From JAFGDI01 sp963667715 (GTDB lineage: Bacteria; Planctomycetota; Phycisphaerae; Sedimentisphaerales; SM23-30), in NCBI GenBank assembly GCA_963667715.1, contig OY763926.1, positions 868,001 through 932,000 of the forward strand: DNA of 64,000 nucleotides, written 5' to 3'. A program made the position numbers and the translations under genes. Positions 11,001 through 19,291 of this stretch are shown here, piece by piece; the first letter of the stretch is position 1, and every line of letters begins with the position of its first letter. The notes below the pieces were generated by a model, which saw nothing but the letters and a program-made list of their open reading frames with translations, made no database searches and had not been told where the DNA came from.

Positions 11001-12396
11001 TGGCAGCATTATAGTTGAGGACAGCAAGGGTCGTGAACTTGACAGATTCAAGGTGCATTACGGTGCTCATATTTCTGTTAAGGAAGGCCAGAAGATCAAG
11101 CGTGGTACAAGTCTGTTCAGCTGGGACCCACATAGTGTTCCAATTCTGTCAGAAGTAGACGGTTTCGTTAGATATCAGGATATTGAAGAAGGCGAAACAA
11201 TTCGTACCGACGTTGAGCGTGGTGTGACCCGTGCAGTAGTAATCGAGCATAAAGGTGAGAAACACCCACGTATTATGGTAGAAGATGCTGAAGGCCGTAT
11301 TCTTGACTTCCATTACCTGCCGGCGAAAGCTCGTATTCAGGTAGAAGAAGGTCAGGAAGTGAAGCCTGGTGTAATTCTGGCAATGCAGCCACGTGCGATT
11401 ACCGGTACACAGGATATTACAGGTGGTCTACCACGAGTAACAGAAGTATTTGAAGCTCGTAAGCCAAAGGAACCAGCCGCGATGGCGAGTATTTCCGGTC
11501 AGGTAGAGCTTCGTAGTGATAAACGTCGCGGTAAGATGACAATTATCGTCCGTTCTGAATCTGGAATGGAAGTAGAGCATCACGTACCGCATGATAAGCA
11601 TCTGCTGGTTCACTCAAGTGATTATGTAGAAGCGGGCGAGCCGCTGACCGATGGTCCGCTGGTACCGCACGATATTCTGCGTATTAAGGGTGAAGAAGCA
11701 CTTCAGGTATACCTGCTAAACGAAATTCAGAGTGTATATCGTGCTCAGAAACAGGGCATTAACGATAAGCACGTTGAAATCGTGGTAAGTCAGATGCTTC
11801 GTAAGGTTAAGGTTGAAAGCCCTGGCGATACCGAGCTTCTGCCGGGTGATGTACTGGATAAATTCCAGTTCCGTCACGCTAACGATCAGCTGCTGGGCAG
11901 TCTGAAGATCACCGATGTAGGTGATACCAAGGATCTGCGAGTTGGTCAGGTAGTAAGTAAGGAAGAGCTGGAGAAGATCAATGAGCCAATTCTGGCTATT
12001 GGTGGTGACCCTGCGGTTGGTAAGAAATGTCGTCCTGCGACAGCATCAACCCTGCTGCTTGGTATTACCAAAGCGTCGTTGAGCTCAGAGAGTTTCGTGT
12101 CTGCGGCTAGTTTCCAGGAAACAACCCGTGTTTTGACCGAAGCTAGTATCTCAGGTAAGGTTGACCAGCTGCTTGGTCTGAAGGAAAACGTGATCTTAGG
12201 TCACCTGATCCCAGCTGGAACAGCATATAAGCCATACTTAGGTCTGAAAGTTAAGCATAATGCACCGATTCTGCCGGAACTTCAGATCCCAGATGAGACA
12301 ACCGGCGACGGTGATGAGCATCTGGAGAGACTGTCCGAAGAGGAAAGTGCTGAGAGGGCAATGAAGGCTGCTCTTGGTCTTGACACTGAAGAATAA
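8056..12396 (+). CDS. rpoC: DNA-directed RNA polymerase subunit beta'
   Basis: RpoC carries the active-site magnesium. The catalytic loop NADFDGDQMAVH lies at about residues 453-464. An N-terminal zinc site is formed by C65, C67, C80 and C83, and a second cysteine set (CESPLGICAKCYG) lies further on; the trigger region includes QSIGEPGTQLTMRTFHTGG. The frame is open from 7966, but the ATG at 8056 has AAGGAG 8 bases upstream and gives MVESIYDRINDY. The result is 1446 residues, close to the usual length. It is 150 bp after rpoB, so it is very likely cotranscribed. Confidence 0.97.
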   Translation: MVESIYDRINDYGSVKIALADQHDILSWSYGEVRKPETINYRTYRPEKDGLFCERIFGPERDWECACGKYKGTKFKGIICDRCGVKVTHSRCRRKRMGHIKLAAPIVHIWFFKAMPSRLANLLDMKTAEIEKIVYYQDYVVTDPGPSQLQLGQLLSEEEYRRAVDTYGEVFTAEMGADAVRSLLDKLDMYAVSVALREELETTNSQQKKKDISKRLKIIESLRKSANDPRNMTMDVVPVIPPDLRPLVMLESGNFATSDLNDLYRRIINRNNRLKKLVDLNAPEVIIRNEKRMLQQAVDALFDNGRCRRPVLGSSNRPLKSLTDMIKGKQGRFRENLLGKRVDYSARSVIVVGPELKLYQCGLPKKIALELFQPFIIRRLKEQGMADTIKSAKKMLERRDDAVWDILEEVIHAHPVMLNRAPTLHRMGIQAFEPVLIEGKAIQLHPLVCRGFNADFDGDQMAVHLPLSVEAQVEAHTLMMATNNIFSPSNGAPIMSPSQDVVLGNYYITMMREGEKGEGMIFSSVHEAIMAYELKKVSVLAKVHVRLPEDKRAKGKDGKYSEYGQTVETTVGRCIFNDILAPAMPFYNTQQGNKGLSNVISDCFAICGRSETIDLLDDIKDLGFKYATLAGLSISVTDLRIPSRKLEIIDRTQERVDNIITNYNEGALTDGERYNQIIDAWTHARVEVTKEMIKEMEVDWRIEDMKESTIDDPKAYKYLNPVFLMTESGARGRIDQIQQLAGMRALMAKPSGEIIETPIKANFREGLNVLEYFSSTHGARKGLADTALKTADSGYLTRKLADVCQNVIVNIDDCGTLNGIRKSAVYQGEEVSIPLRDMIIGRVARETIRNPITDEMVVKESEVITSEAARKIEELGLESISVRSPMTCESPLGICAKCYGIDLSTGKQVEKGLAAGIIAAQSIGEPGTQLTMRTFHTGGIAERNVVENDVKSTYDGIIKFDEEMNAVLRPDGSGGMISLKRNGSIIVEDSKGRELDRFKVHYGAHISVKEGQKIKRGTSLFSWDPHSVPILSEVDGFVRYQDIEEGETIRTDVERGVTRAVVIEHKGEKHPRIMVEDAEGRILDFHYLPAKARIQVEEGQEVKPGVILAMQPRAITGTQDITGGLPRVTEVFEARKPKEPAAMASISGQVELRSDKRRGKMTIIVRSESGMEVEHHVPHDKHLLVHSSDYVEAGEPLTDGPLVPHDILRIKGEEALQVYLLNEIQSVYRAQKQGINDKHVEIVVSQMLRKVKVESPGDTELLPGDVLDKFQFRHANDQLLGSLKITDVGDTKDLRVGQVVSKEELEKINEPILAIGGDPAVGKKCRPATASTLLLGITKASLSSESFVSAASFQETTRVLTEASISGKVDQLLGLKENVILGHLIPAGTAYKPYLGLKVKHNAPILPELQIPDETTGDGDEHLERLSEEESAERAMKAALGLDTEE

Positions 12397-12412
12397 TACA
12401 TGATCGGGTTGG

Positions 12413-12449
12413 AACTGATTGGAAATTAATAAAATTTTCAATCAGTTTT
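12413..12449 (+). terminator. Putative terminator after rpoC
   Basis: A 13-bp stem (12413-12425 with 12435-12447, one G-U) encloses a 9-base A-rich loop and runs into a short T-run. It lies 16 bases past the rpoC stop and ahead of a new promoter. A second 11-bp hairpin follows at 12472-12498. The T-tract is short, so termination may be incomplete. Confidence 0.55.
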
Positions 12450-12549
12450 GATCTGGCATGTTAAGTATAAATTAACTCATTGTGTAGCAGTGGGTTAAAG
12501 GAGGTGTCAGTAGCGAATGGATATAACGGTAAAACTACCAAATTTGCTA

Positions 12550-12578
12550 TTGACAATACAGTAATAATACTATATAAT
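12550..12578 (+). promoter_or_regulatory. Perfect sigma-70 promoter for rpsL-rpsG
   Basis: TTGACA at 12550-12555 and TATAAT at 12573-12578 are separated by exactly 17 bp, so both boxes and the spacing match the housekeeping consensus. Transcription should start near 12585, giving a leader of about 80 bases before the rpsL ATG. It follows the rpoC terminator, so rpsL-rpsG is likely an independent unit. Confidence 0.88.
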
Positions 12579-12667
12579 CCACGACTCACTATTATAGTGA
12601 TAAGTGCATATATTGTATAAGTAAATTAACTACTTGAAATATAGTAATTTAAGACTTGGAGAGTTTA

Positions 12668-13039
12668 ATGCCGACCATTAATCAGCTAGTAAGAAAAGGT
12701 CGTAAAGATCCGAAGAGTAAGACAAAGTCACCTGACCTTGATCGTTGCCCAGCCCGCCGTGGTGTATGTCTTCAGGTGAAGACACAGACCCCTAAGAAGC
12801 CGAACTCAGCTCTACGTAAAGTAGCGAGAGTACGTTTGAGCAATGGTAAGGAAATTACCGCATATATTCCGGGTGAAGATCACAATCTTCAGGAACATAG
12901 TATCGTACTGGTACGTGGCGGTCGTGTACGTGACCTTCCAGGTGTACGTTACCATGTAGTACGTGGAACACTAGATACACTTGGTGTTGACGGTCGTAAG
13001 CAGTCACGTAGTCGTTACGGTGCAAAGACTCCTAAGTAA
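12668..13039 (+). CDS. rpsL: 30S ribosomal protein S12
   Basis: S12 lies at the decoding centre and is the classic streptomycin-resistance protein. The 123-residue protein has the invariant TPKKPNSALRKVARVRL block and PGVRYHVVRGTLD. The lysine of TPKKPNS is the wild-type residue altered in streptomycin resistance. The frame is open from a TTG at 12656, but the ATG at 12668 has GGAGAG 6 bases upstream. It is followed 44 bp later by rpsG. Confidence 0.96.
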   Translation: MPTINQLVRKGRKDPKSKTKSPDLDRCPARRGVCLQVKTQTPKKPNSALRKVARVRLSNGKEITAYIPGEDHNLQEHSIVLVRGGRVRDLPGVRYHVVRGTLDTLGVDGRKQSRSRYGAKTPK

Positions 13040-13083
13040 AAAATAAAGAGATAAATAAAGATATAGCGAGGTTATAAGCTAAA

Positions 13084-13557
13084 ATGCCAAGAAAGTTTAC
13101 TGCATCAGCAAAACAGCTCAGACCAGATCCAAAGTTTAACAGTGTTCTGGTTTCAAAGTTTACAAATTATCTTATGCTTGACGGCAAGAAGTCAGTAGCA
13201 CAGGCAGTACTGTATGATGCTCTTGATATTCTGGGTCAGAGAGTGAAAGATGTAAGTCAGCTGGAAGCTTTCGAAACAGCGATCAACAACATCAAGCCGC
13301 AGATCGAAGTTCGTTCAAAGCGTGTTGGTGGTTCAACATATCAGGTTCCAATGCCTGTGCCAGCGAAGCGTCAGCAGTCACTGGCATTCCGTTGGGTTCT
13401 GGCAGCTGTTCGCGGCAAGAAAGGCAAGCCAATGGCTCAGCGTCTTGCAGATGAACTGGCTTCAGCATACCGCAAGGAAGGTAATGCTATGACCACTCGC
13501 GAAAACGTGCATCGTATGGCAGAAGCTAACAAGGCTTTCGCTCACTTTGCATGGTAA
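13084..13557 (+). CDS. rpsG: 30S ribosomal protein S7
   Basis: S7 nucleates assembly of the 30S head. The 157-residue length and motifs are typical: LMLDGKKSVAQ, the GGSTYQVPMPV segment (usually GG.TYQVPVEV) and RWVLAAVRGKKGKPMAQRLADEL. It is the second gene of the promoter-rpsL-rpsG unit and is closed by a strong terminator 20 bp downstream. Confidence 0.96.
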   Translation: MPRKFTASAKQLRPDPKFNSVLVSKFTNYLMLDGKKSVAQAVLYDALDILGQRVKDVSQLEAFETAINNIKPQIEVRSKRVGGSTYQVPMPVPAKRQQSLAFRWVLAAVRGKKGKPMAQRLADELASAYRKEGNAMTTRENVHRMAEANKAFAHFAW

Positions 13558-13576
13558 GAATTTAATTCTGAAATAC

Positions 13577-13625
13577 AACTGCCACGATTGTATCTGCGCT
13601 ACAGATATGATGTGGCAGTTTTTTT
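13577..13625 (+). terminator. Strong intrinsic terminator after rpsG
   Basis: A perfect 9-bp stem (13577-13585 with 13612-13620) is followed directly by TTTTT. Its loop holds a second 6-bp hairpin (13591-13596 with 13602-13607). This separates rpsL-rpsG from fusA, which are cotranscribed in many bacteria. Confidence 0.88.
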
Positions 13626-13647
13626 ATGCAATAGTTAATACGATTGT

Positions 13648-13738
13648 AGTAAAAGGTTAGTGCAATGTGCTGCATGCAAATGATAATACCTTTTACCTTT
13701 CACCTTTAACTTTTTACTGAATCCGCCATACGGATTCA
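13648..13738 (+). repeat. Heptamer-repeat tract and hairpins before fusA
   Basis: From 13687 to about 13717 the sequence advances in imperfect 7-base units (TACCTTT, TACCTTT, CACCTTT, AACTTTT). Bases near 13648-13658 are complementary to part of this tract, so the arms can fold together. An 8-bp hairpin (13718-13725 with 13731-13738) lies just before the fusA ribosome site. No convincing fusA promoter was found inside. Confidence 0.55.
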
Positions 13739-13753
13739 TTCTTTGAGGTTATG

Positions 13754-15829
13754 ATGGATCTGACAAAGATAAGAAATATTGGTATTATGGCTCATATTGA
13801 CGCTGGTAAGACAACGGTTACCGAGCGTATTTTGTACTTTACCGGTAGGACTTATAAGATCGGTGAGGTGCACGAGGGTACGGCGGTAATGGACTACCTG
13901 CAGGAAGAGCAGGAGCGAGGTATTACTATTACCTCTGCGGCTACTACCTGTCCGTGGAAAGGCTATTCAATTAATCTTATCGATACCCCGGGTCACGTGG
14001 ACTTTACTATTGAAGTTGAACGTTCGCTGCGTGTGCTAGATGGTGCGGTAGCGGTGTTTGACGGCAGTGAAGGTGTTCAGGCTCAGTCGGAGACAGTGTG
14101 GCGTCAGGCGGAGAAGTATAATGTTCCCAGAATATGCTTTATCAATAAGATGGATAAGCTGGGAGCTGATTTTGAGATGGCGGTTGACAGTATTCGAGAG
14201 CGTTTGCATGTTACACCGGTTACACTTCATCTACCGATCGGTAGTCAGGATAGTTTTGTCGGTTTTGTTGATCTGCTGGATATGAAGGCATATATTTTCG
14301 ATGAAGATAAGGTTGGTACGAAATATACAGAGGTTGAGATCCCGGCAGATATGCGTGATGATGCGGAGCTGTATCGTACCGAGATGATCGAGGTAGCGGC
14401 TGATTTTGATGAGACCCTGATGGAGAAGTATCTGGCAGAGGTTGATCTCAGTCGTGAAGAGATAATTGTCGGTTTGCGTAAGGGAACGCTAAACTGTGAA
14501 ATATTCCCAGTTCTTTGCGGATCGGCACTTAGAAGCATTGGTTCTCGTAAGGTGCTGGATGCGGTAACAGAGCTGCTACCTTCGCCGTTGGATCGTCCTG
14601 AGATAATAGCTTATAAACCAGGCGATAGCAAGAAGACCCCGGTAAAGGTTAAGTGTGATCCAGGTGGCCCGCTGGTAGGTTTGGCGTTTAAGATTGCATC
14701 AGATGCACATGGTGACCTGACCTATGTGAGGTTGTATTCTGGTTCATTGAAGCCGGGTGAGCGAGTATTGAACGTGACTCGTGATAAGAAGGAAAATATC
14801 ACAAAGCTGTTCCATATGCACGCTAACTCACGTCAGGCACTTGAGAAGACATGTGCGGGTGATATTATTGCGGTTGTGGGTTTGAAAGATACCTATACCG
14901 GAGATACTATCTGTTTGACCAAGAGTCCGCTGCTGCTGGATTCGATCGAAATACCGGTAGCTGTTATCAGCCAGTCGATCGAGCCGCGTACAGCAGGGGA
15001 GAGGTTGAAACTTGCCCAGGCATTGGAGATACTCAAACGCGAAGATCCATCGTTCCATGCTCAGTATAACGAAGATACCGGCCAGACGCTTATCAGCGGT
15101 ATGGGCGAGCTACATCTGGAGATCATTCAGCATAAGCTGACTCGTGATATGAAGGTTGATGTTCTAATCGGTAAGCCACGAGTTGCATATAAAGAAACCG
15201 TTACCAAGAAGGCGGTTGGTGAAGCCAAGTTTGAGCATCAGACTGGCGGGCGTGGTCAGTATGGTCATGTTATATTGTCTGTTGAGCCGTATGAGACTGA
15301 TGATCATGAGAATACGATAATAATCGAAGATAATACAACAGGCGGTGTGATTCCAAAGGAATTTATGCCGGCGGTATTTGAAGGTATAAAAGATTCGACA
15401 CTAAACGGTAATCTGGCAGGTTATCCATGTTCGAATATAAAGATAAGTGTAACGGGCGGTTCATTCCATCAGGTTGATTCCAGTGATATAGCATTCCAGC
15501 AGGCGGCGTCAATGGCATTTCGTGATGCGATGGGTAAAGCGACGGCGGTACTTATGGAGCCGATCATGACACTGGAGGTATCAACACCAGAGTCGTTCTA
15601 TGGATCAGTTCAGGGCGATCTGACTCGTAAACGTGCCGAGATAACCGAGACCGAACAACGCGGCCAGAGCAGAGTTATTCATGCAAAGGTTCCGCTGGCT
15701 GAGATGTTTGGTTATGCCTCCGAGCTGCGAGGTGCGACTCAGGGTCGTGCCGGTTATTCGATGCAGCCGGACAGCTATGCGAGAGTGCCGGAGCAGATAT
15801 CTGCCAAACTGGTTGAAGATGCATATTGA
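13754..15829 (+). CDS. fusA: Elongation factor G
   Basis: EF-G drives ribosomal translocation using GTP. GTPase motifs are AHIDAGKTT (about 14-22), the switch I stretch ERGITITSAATTC, DTPGH (about 78) and NKMD (about 132), followed by domains II-V with ISGMGELHLEI and GGRGQYGHV. GAGG at 13745 fits the second of two tandem ATGs (13754); the first is 13751. Some positions differ from standard EF-G I (FDGSEGVQAQ in place of the usual CAVGGVQPQ, and SQSIEPRTAGER), so it may be one of the EF-G paralogues known in planctomycetes and spirochaetes. It is transcribed apart from rpsL-rpsG and no tuf follows. Confidence 0.9.
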   Translation: MDLTKIRNIGIMAHIDAGKTTVTERILYFTGRTYKIGEVHEGTAVMDYLQEEQERGITITSAATTCPWKGYSINLIDTPGHVDFTIEVERSLRVLDGAVAVFDGSEGVQAQSETVWRQAEKYNVPRICFINKMDKLGADFEMAVDSIRERLHVTPVTLHLPIGSQDSFVGFVDLLDMKAYIFDEDKVGTKYTEVEIPADMRDDAELYRTEMIEVAADFDETLMEKYLAEVDLSREEIIVGLRKGTLNCEIFPVLCGSALRSIGSRKVLDAVTELLPSPLDRPEIIAYKPGDSKKTPVKVKCDPGGPLVGLAFKIASDAHGDLTYVRLYSGSLKPGERVLNVTRDKKENITKLFHMHANSRQALEKTCAGDIIAVVGLKDTYTGDTICLTKSPLLLDSIEIPVAVISQSIEPRTAGERLKLAQALEILKREDPSFHAQYNEDTGQTLISGMGELHLEIIQHKLTRDMKVDVLIGKPRVAYKETVTKKAVGEAKFEHQTGGRGQYGHVILSVEPYETDDHENTIIIEDNTTGGVIPKEFMPAVFEGIKDSTLNGNLAGYPCSNIKISVTGGSFHQVDSSDIAFQQAASMAFRDAMGKATAVLMEPIMTLEVSTPESFYGSVQGDLTRKRAEITETEQRGQSRVIHAKVPLAEMFGYASELRGATQGRAGYSMQPDSYARVPEQISAKLVEDAY

Positions 15830-15880
15830 TCAGAGACGCAAGAGCTTGCGGTTCTGACAGTGAACAGTTATCTGTTTTGG

Positions 15881-15918
15881 AAGTAACAAGTAACAAGTAA
15901 CAAGTAACAAGTAACAAG
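15881..15918 (+). repeat. Heptanucleotide tandem repeat (AAGTAAC)
   Basis: Five exact copies of AAGTAAC plus AAG run without interruption in the spacer after fusA. Perfect heptamers do not preserve a reading frame, fitting an intergenic simple repeat prone to slippage. Confidence 0.9.
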
Positions 15919-15974
15919 CTGTGGTGTCCGTCTTTGGCGGATGCTGATTTAAATGGCTTCGCAAGAAATAACAT

Positions 15975-16013
15975 GAGCTGCTATTGGAGTTTAACTGTCG
16001 ATAGCGGCTCTTT
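15975..16013 (+). terminator. Putative terminator of fusA
   Basis: A 10-bp stem (15975-15984 with 16001-16010, one G-U) has a 16-base loop and is followed by TTTCTCATTT. It lies 145 bp past the fusA stop and ahead of the convergent GLUG gene, where a terminator is expected. Confidence 0.6.
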
Positions 16014-16080
16014 CTCATTTAAATATTTTCAGTTGTAGGTTGAAAATTCCTCATAATATTTTTTATGCTATATCTATGGG

Positions 16081-17889
16081 TTATATCTCTGGATGAGTAT
16101 ATATTGGGTCGTAGTTGAGCCAGTAGGTTGCCAGGATTGCAAGGTCGTTGATGTTGACTATGCCGTCTGTGTAGAGGTCAATGGTGCTGCATGGCTGGTC
16201 AAGTGAGCAATCCATTTTAAGCCAGTATTTAGCAAATAATGAAAAGACATCGGTGTCGATGAATCTTTGCCATGATAATTTCGGGTAGCCGTTCATGGTC
16301 CACCAATCTTCACTGCCATTTGCAGATTCTTCGACGAAATCCCAGCCAGCGATAAGGAAAGTGCCTATATCCTGCATTTGAGAGGTTGTCTTTCCAATTG
16401 CCCCGAAATTACTGCTGCCGGGGGTGCCGATCATGCTTGTTTCAACATCCCAGAAGCAGCTTGCCAGATGATTGCTCATAAGTCCGCAGAATCCGCCGAC
16501 ATTGAGGTATTCTCCGCTGTATGTGACTTTGCCAGTACTATAGCAGAATTCCAGATGGCCGTAGGTACTTCCGGTGAAACCTCCGATAGTGTTATAATTA
16601 CCATGTACTGTAAGCTGGCTTTGCGAGTAGGAGTTGGTACAGCAGGCGTTTTTACCGATAAGTCCGCCGACGGTATTGTTCTGGCCATCAACTGATATTA
16701 TACAATCGCTGTAGCAACCGACTACATTGGCATTGTTATCGCCACAAACTCCGCCGACTACGTTGTTATTACCGTTAATAATGATAGGGCAGGTAGAGAA
16801 GCAGCATCCGATATTGCCGTCGATATATTCATAGTCGTAGCTGCCGGTATTGCAGCCGCAGATGCCTCCGAGGTTGCCGCTGCCATTAACTGGTCCGGTA
16901 GAATAGCAGTCGCTGACGGTTGCCATTTCGTTATAGCCGACAATACCACCGACGTAATTTGTACCGGTAATATTTCCGGTGCAGTGCGAGTTTGAAACAT
17001 CGCCAAACAGGACATTTGACGCTGCGATACCACCGGCGGCCAGATTACCGGATAGCTCACCAGTATAGTAGCAGTTTATGGCATATCCGTATTTTAATAT
17101 CTGTCCGGCAATGCCGCCAGCGTGATTGCCGGATATCTGTGCGGTCGAGTATGAGTTTGAGATACTACCGCCATAATCACCTTGTGAACCTGAGCCGTAG
17201 AGGTCAAATATAGTAGAGCCGCAGATGCCGCCAATAGTATTTCCGATTATAATGCCGGAGCTGGAGCATAGGTCGATGGTTCCGCCACTGGTGCCGCAAA
17301 TTCCGCCACAATCGCTACCGGCCAGGTTGGAGCTGGAATGGCAATATTCTATTAGTCCGCCGTTATTGCCACAGACTCCTCCGACGGAACAGTTGCCAGA
17401 TATATTTCCGCTGTTAACCGAGCAATTTGATATAATACCTTCATTGGTACCAGCTATGCCGGCGACGAAATATGAGCCTTGTATATCGGTGTTTTCGAGT
17501 ATGACGTTTTCTATGATGCCGAACCAGCCGACGTGCCCGAAGAGTCCGAGATTGTAGCGTGTCTGATCGATGGTAAGGCCGTCAATGATGAAGTTTCCGC
17601 CATTGTAATTACCATTGAAGATAGCGTCCGGGTCAGTGCCGGCAGGTATGTAGGTTTTTTCGGGAGTGGTACCATCGTAGCCGCTCATGTTTATATTGCA
17701 GGTCTGGCGGAAATGCTTAGACCAGTCTGAGGGATTTTGCCCAATGTTATATAATGCTACAGCTGAGCTAATGAGATATGGTTCGGTGTCGGAACCAGAG
17801 CCGCCGGAATATTGAGCGAAGGTCAGGGAAGCTATGGTGAGCGAGAGGGTAATAGTGTAACGAAATAGTTTACAGGGATTTGTGTTCAT
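16081..17889 (-). CDS. Secreted Cys-rich GLUG-repeat protein with dockerin-like C-terminus
   Basis: An exported surface or extracellular protein of about 602 residues whose exact role is unknown. The ATG at 17889 has GGAGG 7 bases upstream; the frame extends to 17922. A signal peptide (hydrophobic LFRYTITLSLTIASLTFA) is followed by many GLUG-type repeats (units such as NYVGGIVGYN and NLGGICGCN), about 20-35 residues each, ending near residue 500. Cysteines recur in these units (GGVCGNNGG, GGICGTSGG), suggesting disulfides or metal binding. The C-terminus has a dockerin-like segment, DLYTDGIVNINDLAILATYWL (given in part: DGIVNINDLAILATYWL), with a degenerate copy before it. GLUG repeats occur in bacterial adhesins. 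It stands alone, convergent with fusA. Confidence 0.75.
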   Translation of the reverse strand: MNTNPCKLFRYTITLSLTIASLTFAQYSGGSGSDTEPYLISSAVALYNIGQNPSDWSKHFRQTCNINMSGYDGTTPEKTYIPAGTDPDAIFNGNYNGGNFIIDGLTIDQTRYNLGLFGHVGWFGIIENVILENTDIQGSYFVAGIAGTNEGIISNCSVNSGNISGNCSVGGVCGNNGGLIEYCHSSSNLAGSDCGGICGTSGGTIDLCSSSGIIIGNTIGGICGSTIFDLYGSGSQGDYGGSISNSYSTAQISGNHAGGIAGQILKYGYAINCYYTGELSGNLAAGGIAASNVLFGDVSNSHCTGNITGTNYVGGIVGYNEMATVSDCYSTGPVNGSGNLGGICGCNTGSYDYEYIDGNIGCCFSTCPIIINGNNNVVGGVCGDNNANVVGCYSDCIISVDGQNNTVGGLIGKNACCTNSYSQSQLTVHGNYNTIGGFTGSTYGHLEFCYSTGKVTYSGEYLNVGGFCGLMSNHLASCFWDVETSMIGTPGSSNFGAIGKTTSQMQDIGTFLIAGWDFVEESANGSEDWWTMNGYPKLSWQRFIDTDVFSLFAKYWLKMDCSLDQPCSTIDLYTDGIVNINDLAILATYWLNYDPIYTHPEI

Positions 17890-18392
17890 AACGCTGCCTC
17901 CAATAATGGTTTGAGAAACCAAATTGATTTTAATTATTATAATCTCTGCTATGGAGGGATAGTAATTATATGTCGTAATGTTTAGTTTTGACCATTGGAT
18001 AATTGGGAAAAAAGTAGCTGTTTGTGTGTGGGGGCGTTGTTAGGGGGCAAGGATGTGAAGAAGTGACAAAAAGTAGTGGTGTCGTCTTTTTGTGTATTTG
18101 ACATATATATATGATTTAACTATTTGCAACTGTTCTGATCAATTAAAGATTATTCTAAAATTGTAGCATATTATAGAGTAAATAACTTATATTTGTTGAT
18201 ATAATGGAAATGTCACAGGGATTTGGTATTATATATAAGTAATATTTCTGCCCTAAGCTTAGCTTAGTGTTGTTAGGACAATAATGAGCATTATCTACCA
18301 TATTATTTGTCAATAAGAATAAAAAACTGTGTCTTATGTGAATCCAGTGGTTAAGAAGTAAAAACGAAATTAGGTAAAATAGAGGATTTGTT
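17890..18392. other. Gene-free AT-rich spacer
   Basis: This 503-bp spacer lies between two divergently transcribed genes. It holds a TTGACA at 18098 without a good -10 box at the right distance, and a palindrome CTAAGCTTAG at 18253-18262. No open frame, RNA gene or convincing promoter was identified, although promoters for both flanking genes should be here. Confidence 0.5.
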
Positions 18393-19229
18393 TTGGGTGA
18401 CAGTAAGTTTCCAGCTAGATTACATGTTTTGGTCGCCAGAGAGAGTGATATGGCAATTGTTATTCGCAGGGGGCCAGCAAAACATACTTGTACTATGTTA
18501 TGGGATATGAGAAAAAATAAGATTAGTGTTGGACAGTGGTTTAAGGGGCAATTTTACGAGCGGAGAGCTGACATTTCTCCTGATGGTAAGCATTGGATCT
18601 ATTTTGCCGCTAAATCGGGAACAAAGCGTGATTTTGATGCTTGGACTGTGGTCGCTCGTTCACCGTGGTTGAAGGCGATAGCCTTTTATCCGCAGAATGG
18701 AACATGGTGTGGTGGAGGTCTGTTTAACACCAATGGTCAATATTGGCATAATGGTTTATCCTCAACTGTCCAGCGATATGGTAGCTATGCAGATAAACTT
18801 GACGATAACGGTGCTGGGCCGGAAACGAATTTTGGCTATGAATGTTTGACTGTGTATTTCAATCGCTTGATGCGTGATGGGTGGGACATGGGAAGTGTTG
18901 AAAATATGAATAAGGCACATAGAGTTGTAAAATTCAGTATGGCTTTGTCTCACGGGTGGAAACTGATAAAACTGGCCAATGCGTCTAGCTCTCAATCGCC
19001 ACAGGGAGAAGGTTGCTACTGGGATGAGCATGTTCTGGTGAATAACAGAGGAGAAGCTTTTGAGAGGAGTAACTGGCGATGGGCTCAGTGGGTGGATAAT
19101 GCAATTATTTTTACCGAAAAGGGCTGCCTATGTAAAGTGAAGATTGCAGACTCCCTCCATTTAGGTGAACCTGAAATATTGCATGATTTGAATGATATGC
19201 AATATGAAGAAATAACTGCACCATACTAA
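18393..19229 (+). CDS. Conserved hypothetical protein, possible beta-propeller-like
   Basis: Function unknown. The 278-residue protein has no signal peptide or membrane helix and is rich in Trp, Tyr and His. Segments such as HVLVARESDMAIVIRRG, ISVGQWFKGQFYERRADIS and PDGKHWIYFAAKSG resemble strand-loop-strand blades with an SPDGKHW motif, as seen in WD40/TolB-like repeats. From memory, related sequences are scattered across distant bacteria as uncharacterised proteins. The start is TTG at 18393 with GAGGA 6 bases upstream. It has no operon partner and is flanked downstream by a 13-bp inverted repeat and a REP-like palindrome, so horizontal origin is possible but unproven. Confidence 0.65.
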   Translation: MGDSKFPARLHVLVARESDMAIVIRRGPAKHTCTMLWDMRKNKISVGQWFKGQFYERRADISPDGKHWIYFAAKSGTKRDFDAWTVVARSPWLKAIAFYPQNGTWCGGGLFNTNGQYWHNGLSSTVQRYGSYADKLDDNGAGPETNFGYECLTVYFNRLMRDGWDMGSVENMNKAHRVVKFSMALSHGWKLIKLANASSSQSPQGEGCYWDEHVLVNNRGEAFERSNWRWAQWVDNAIIFTEKGCLCKVKIADSLHLGEPEILHDLNDMQYEEITAPY

Positions 19230-19291
19230 AGAAGTGGATTTAGGTACTGTAGTAAATATTTACTGTAAACATTGTTTCAGGTGGGGGTAAT

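Noticed and set aside
12518..12565. Possible 15-codon leader peptide near GGAGG before rpsL
   Set aside because: It overlaps the consensus promoter, so it would not be on the rpsL transcript, and ribosome-site spacing is poor.
18098..18126. TTGACA-containing promoter candidate in the long spacer
   Set aside because: The -10 position reads TATTTG, only three matches, and it is about 270 bp from the nearest start codon.
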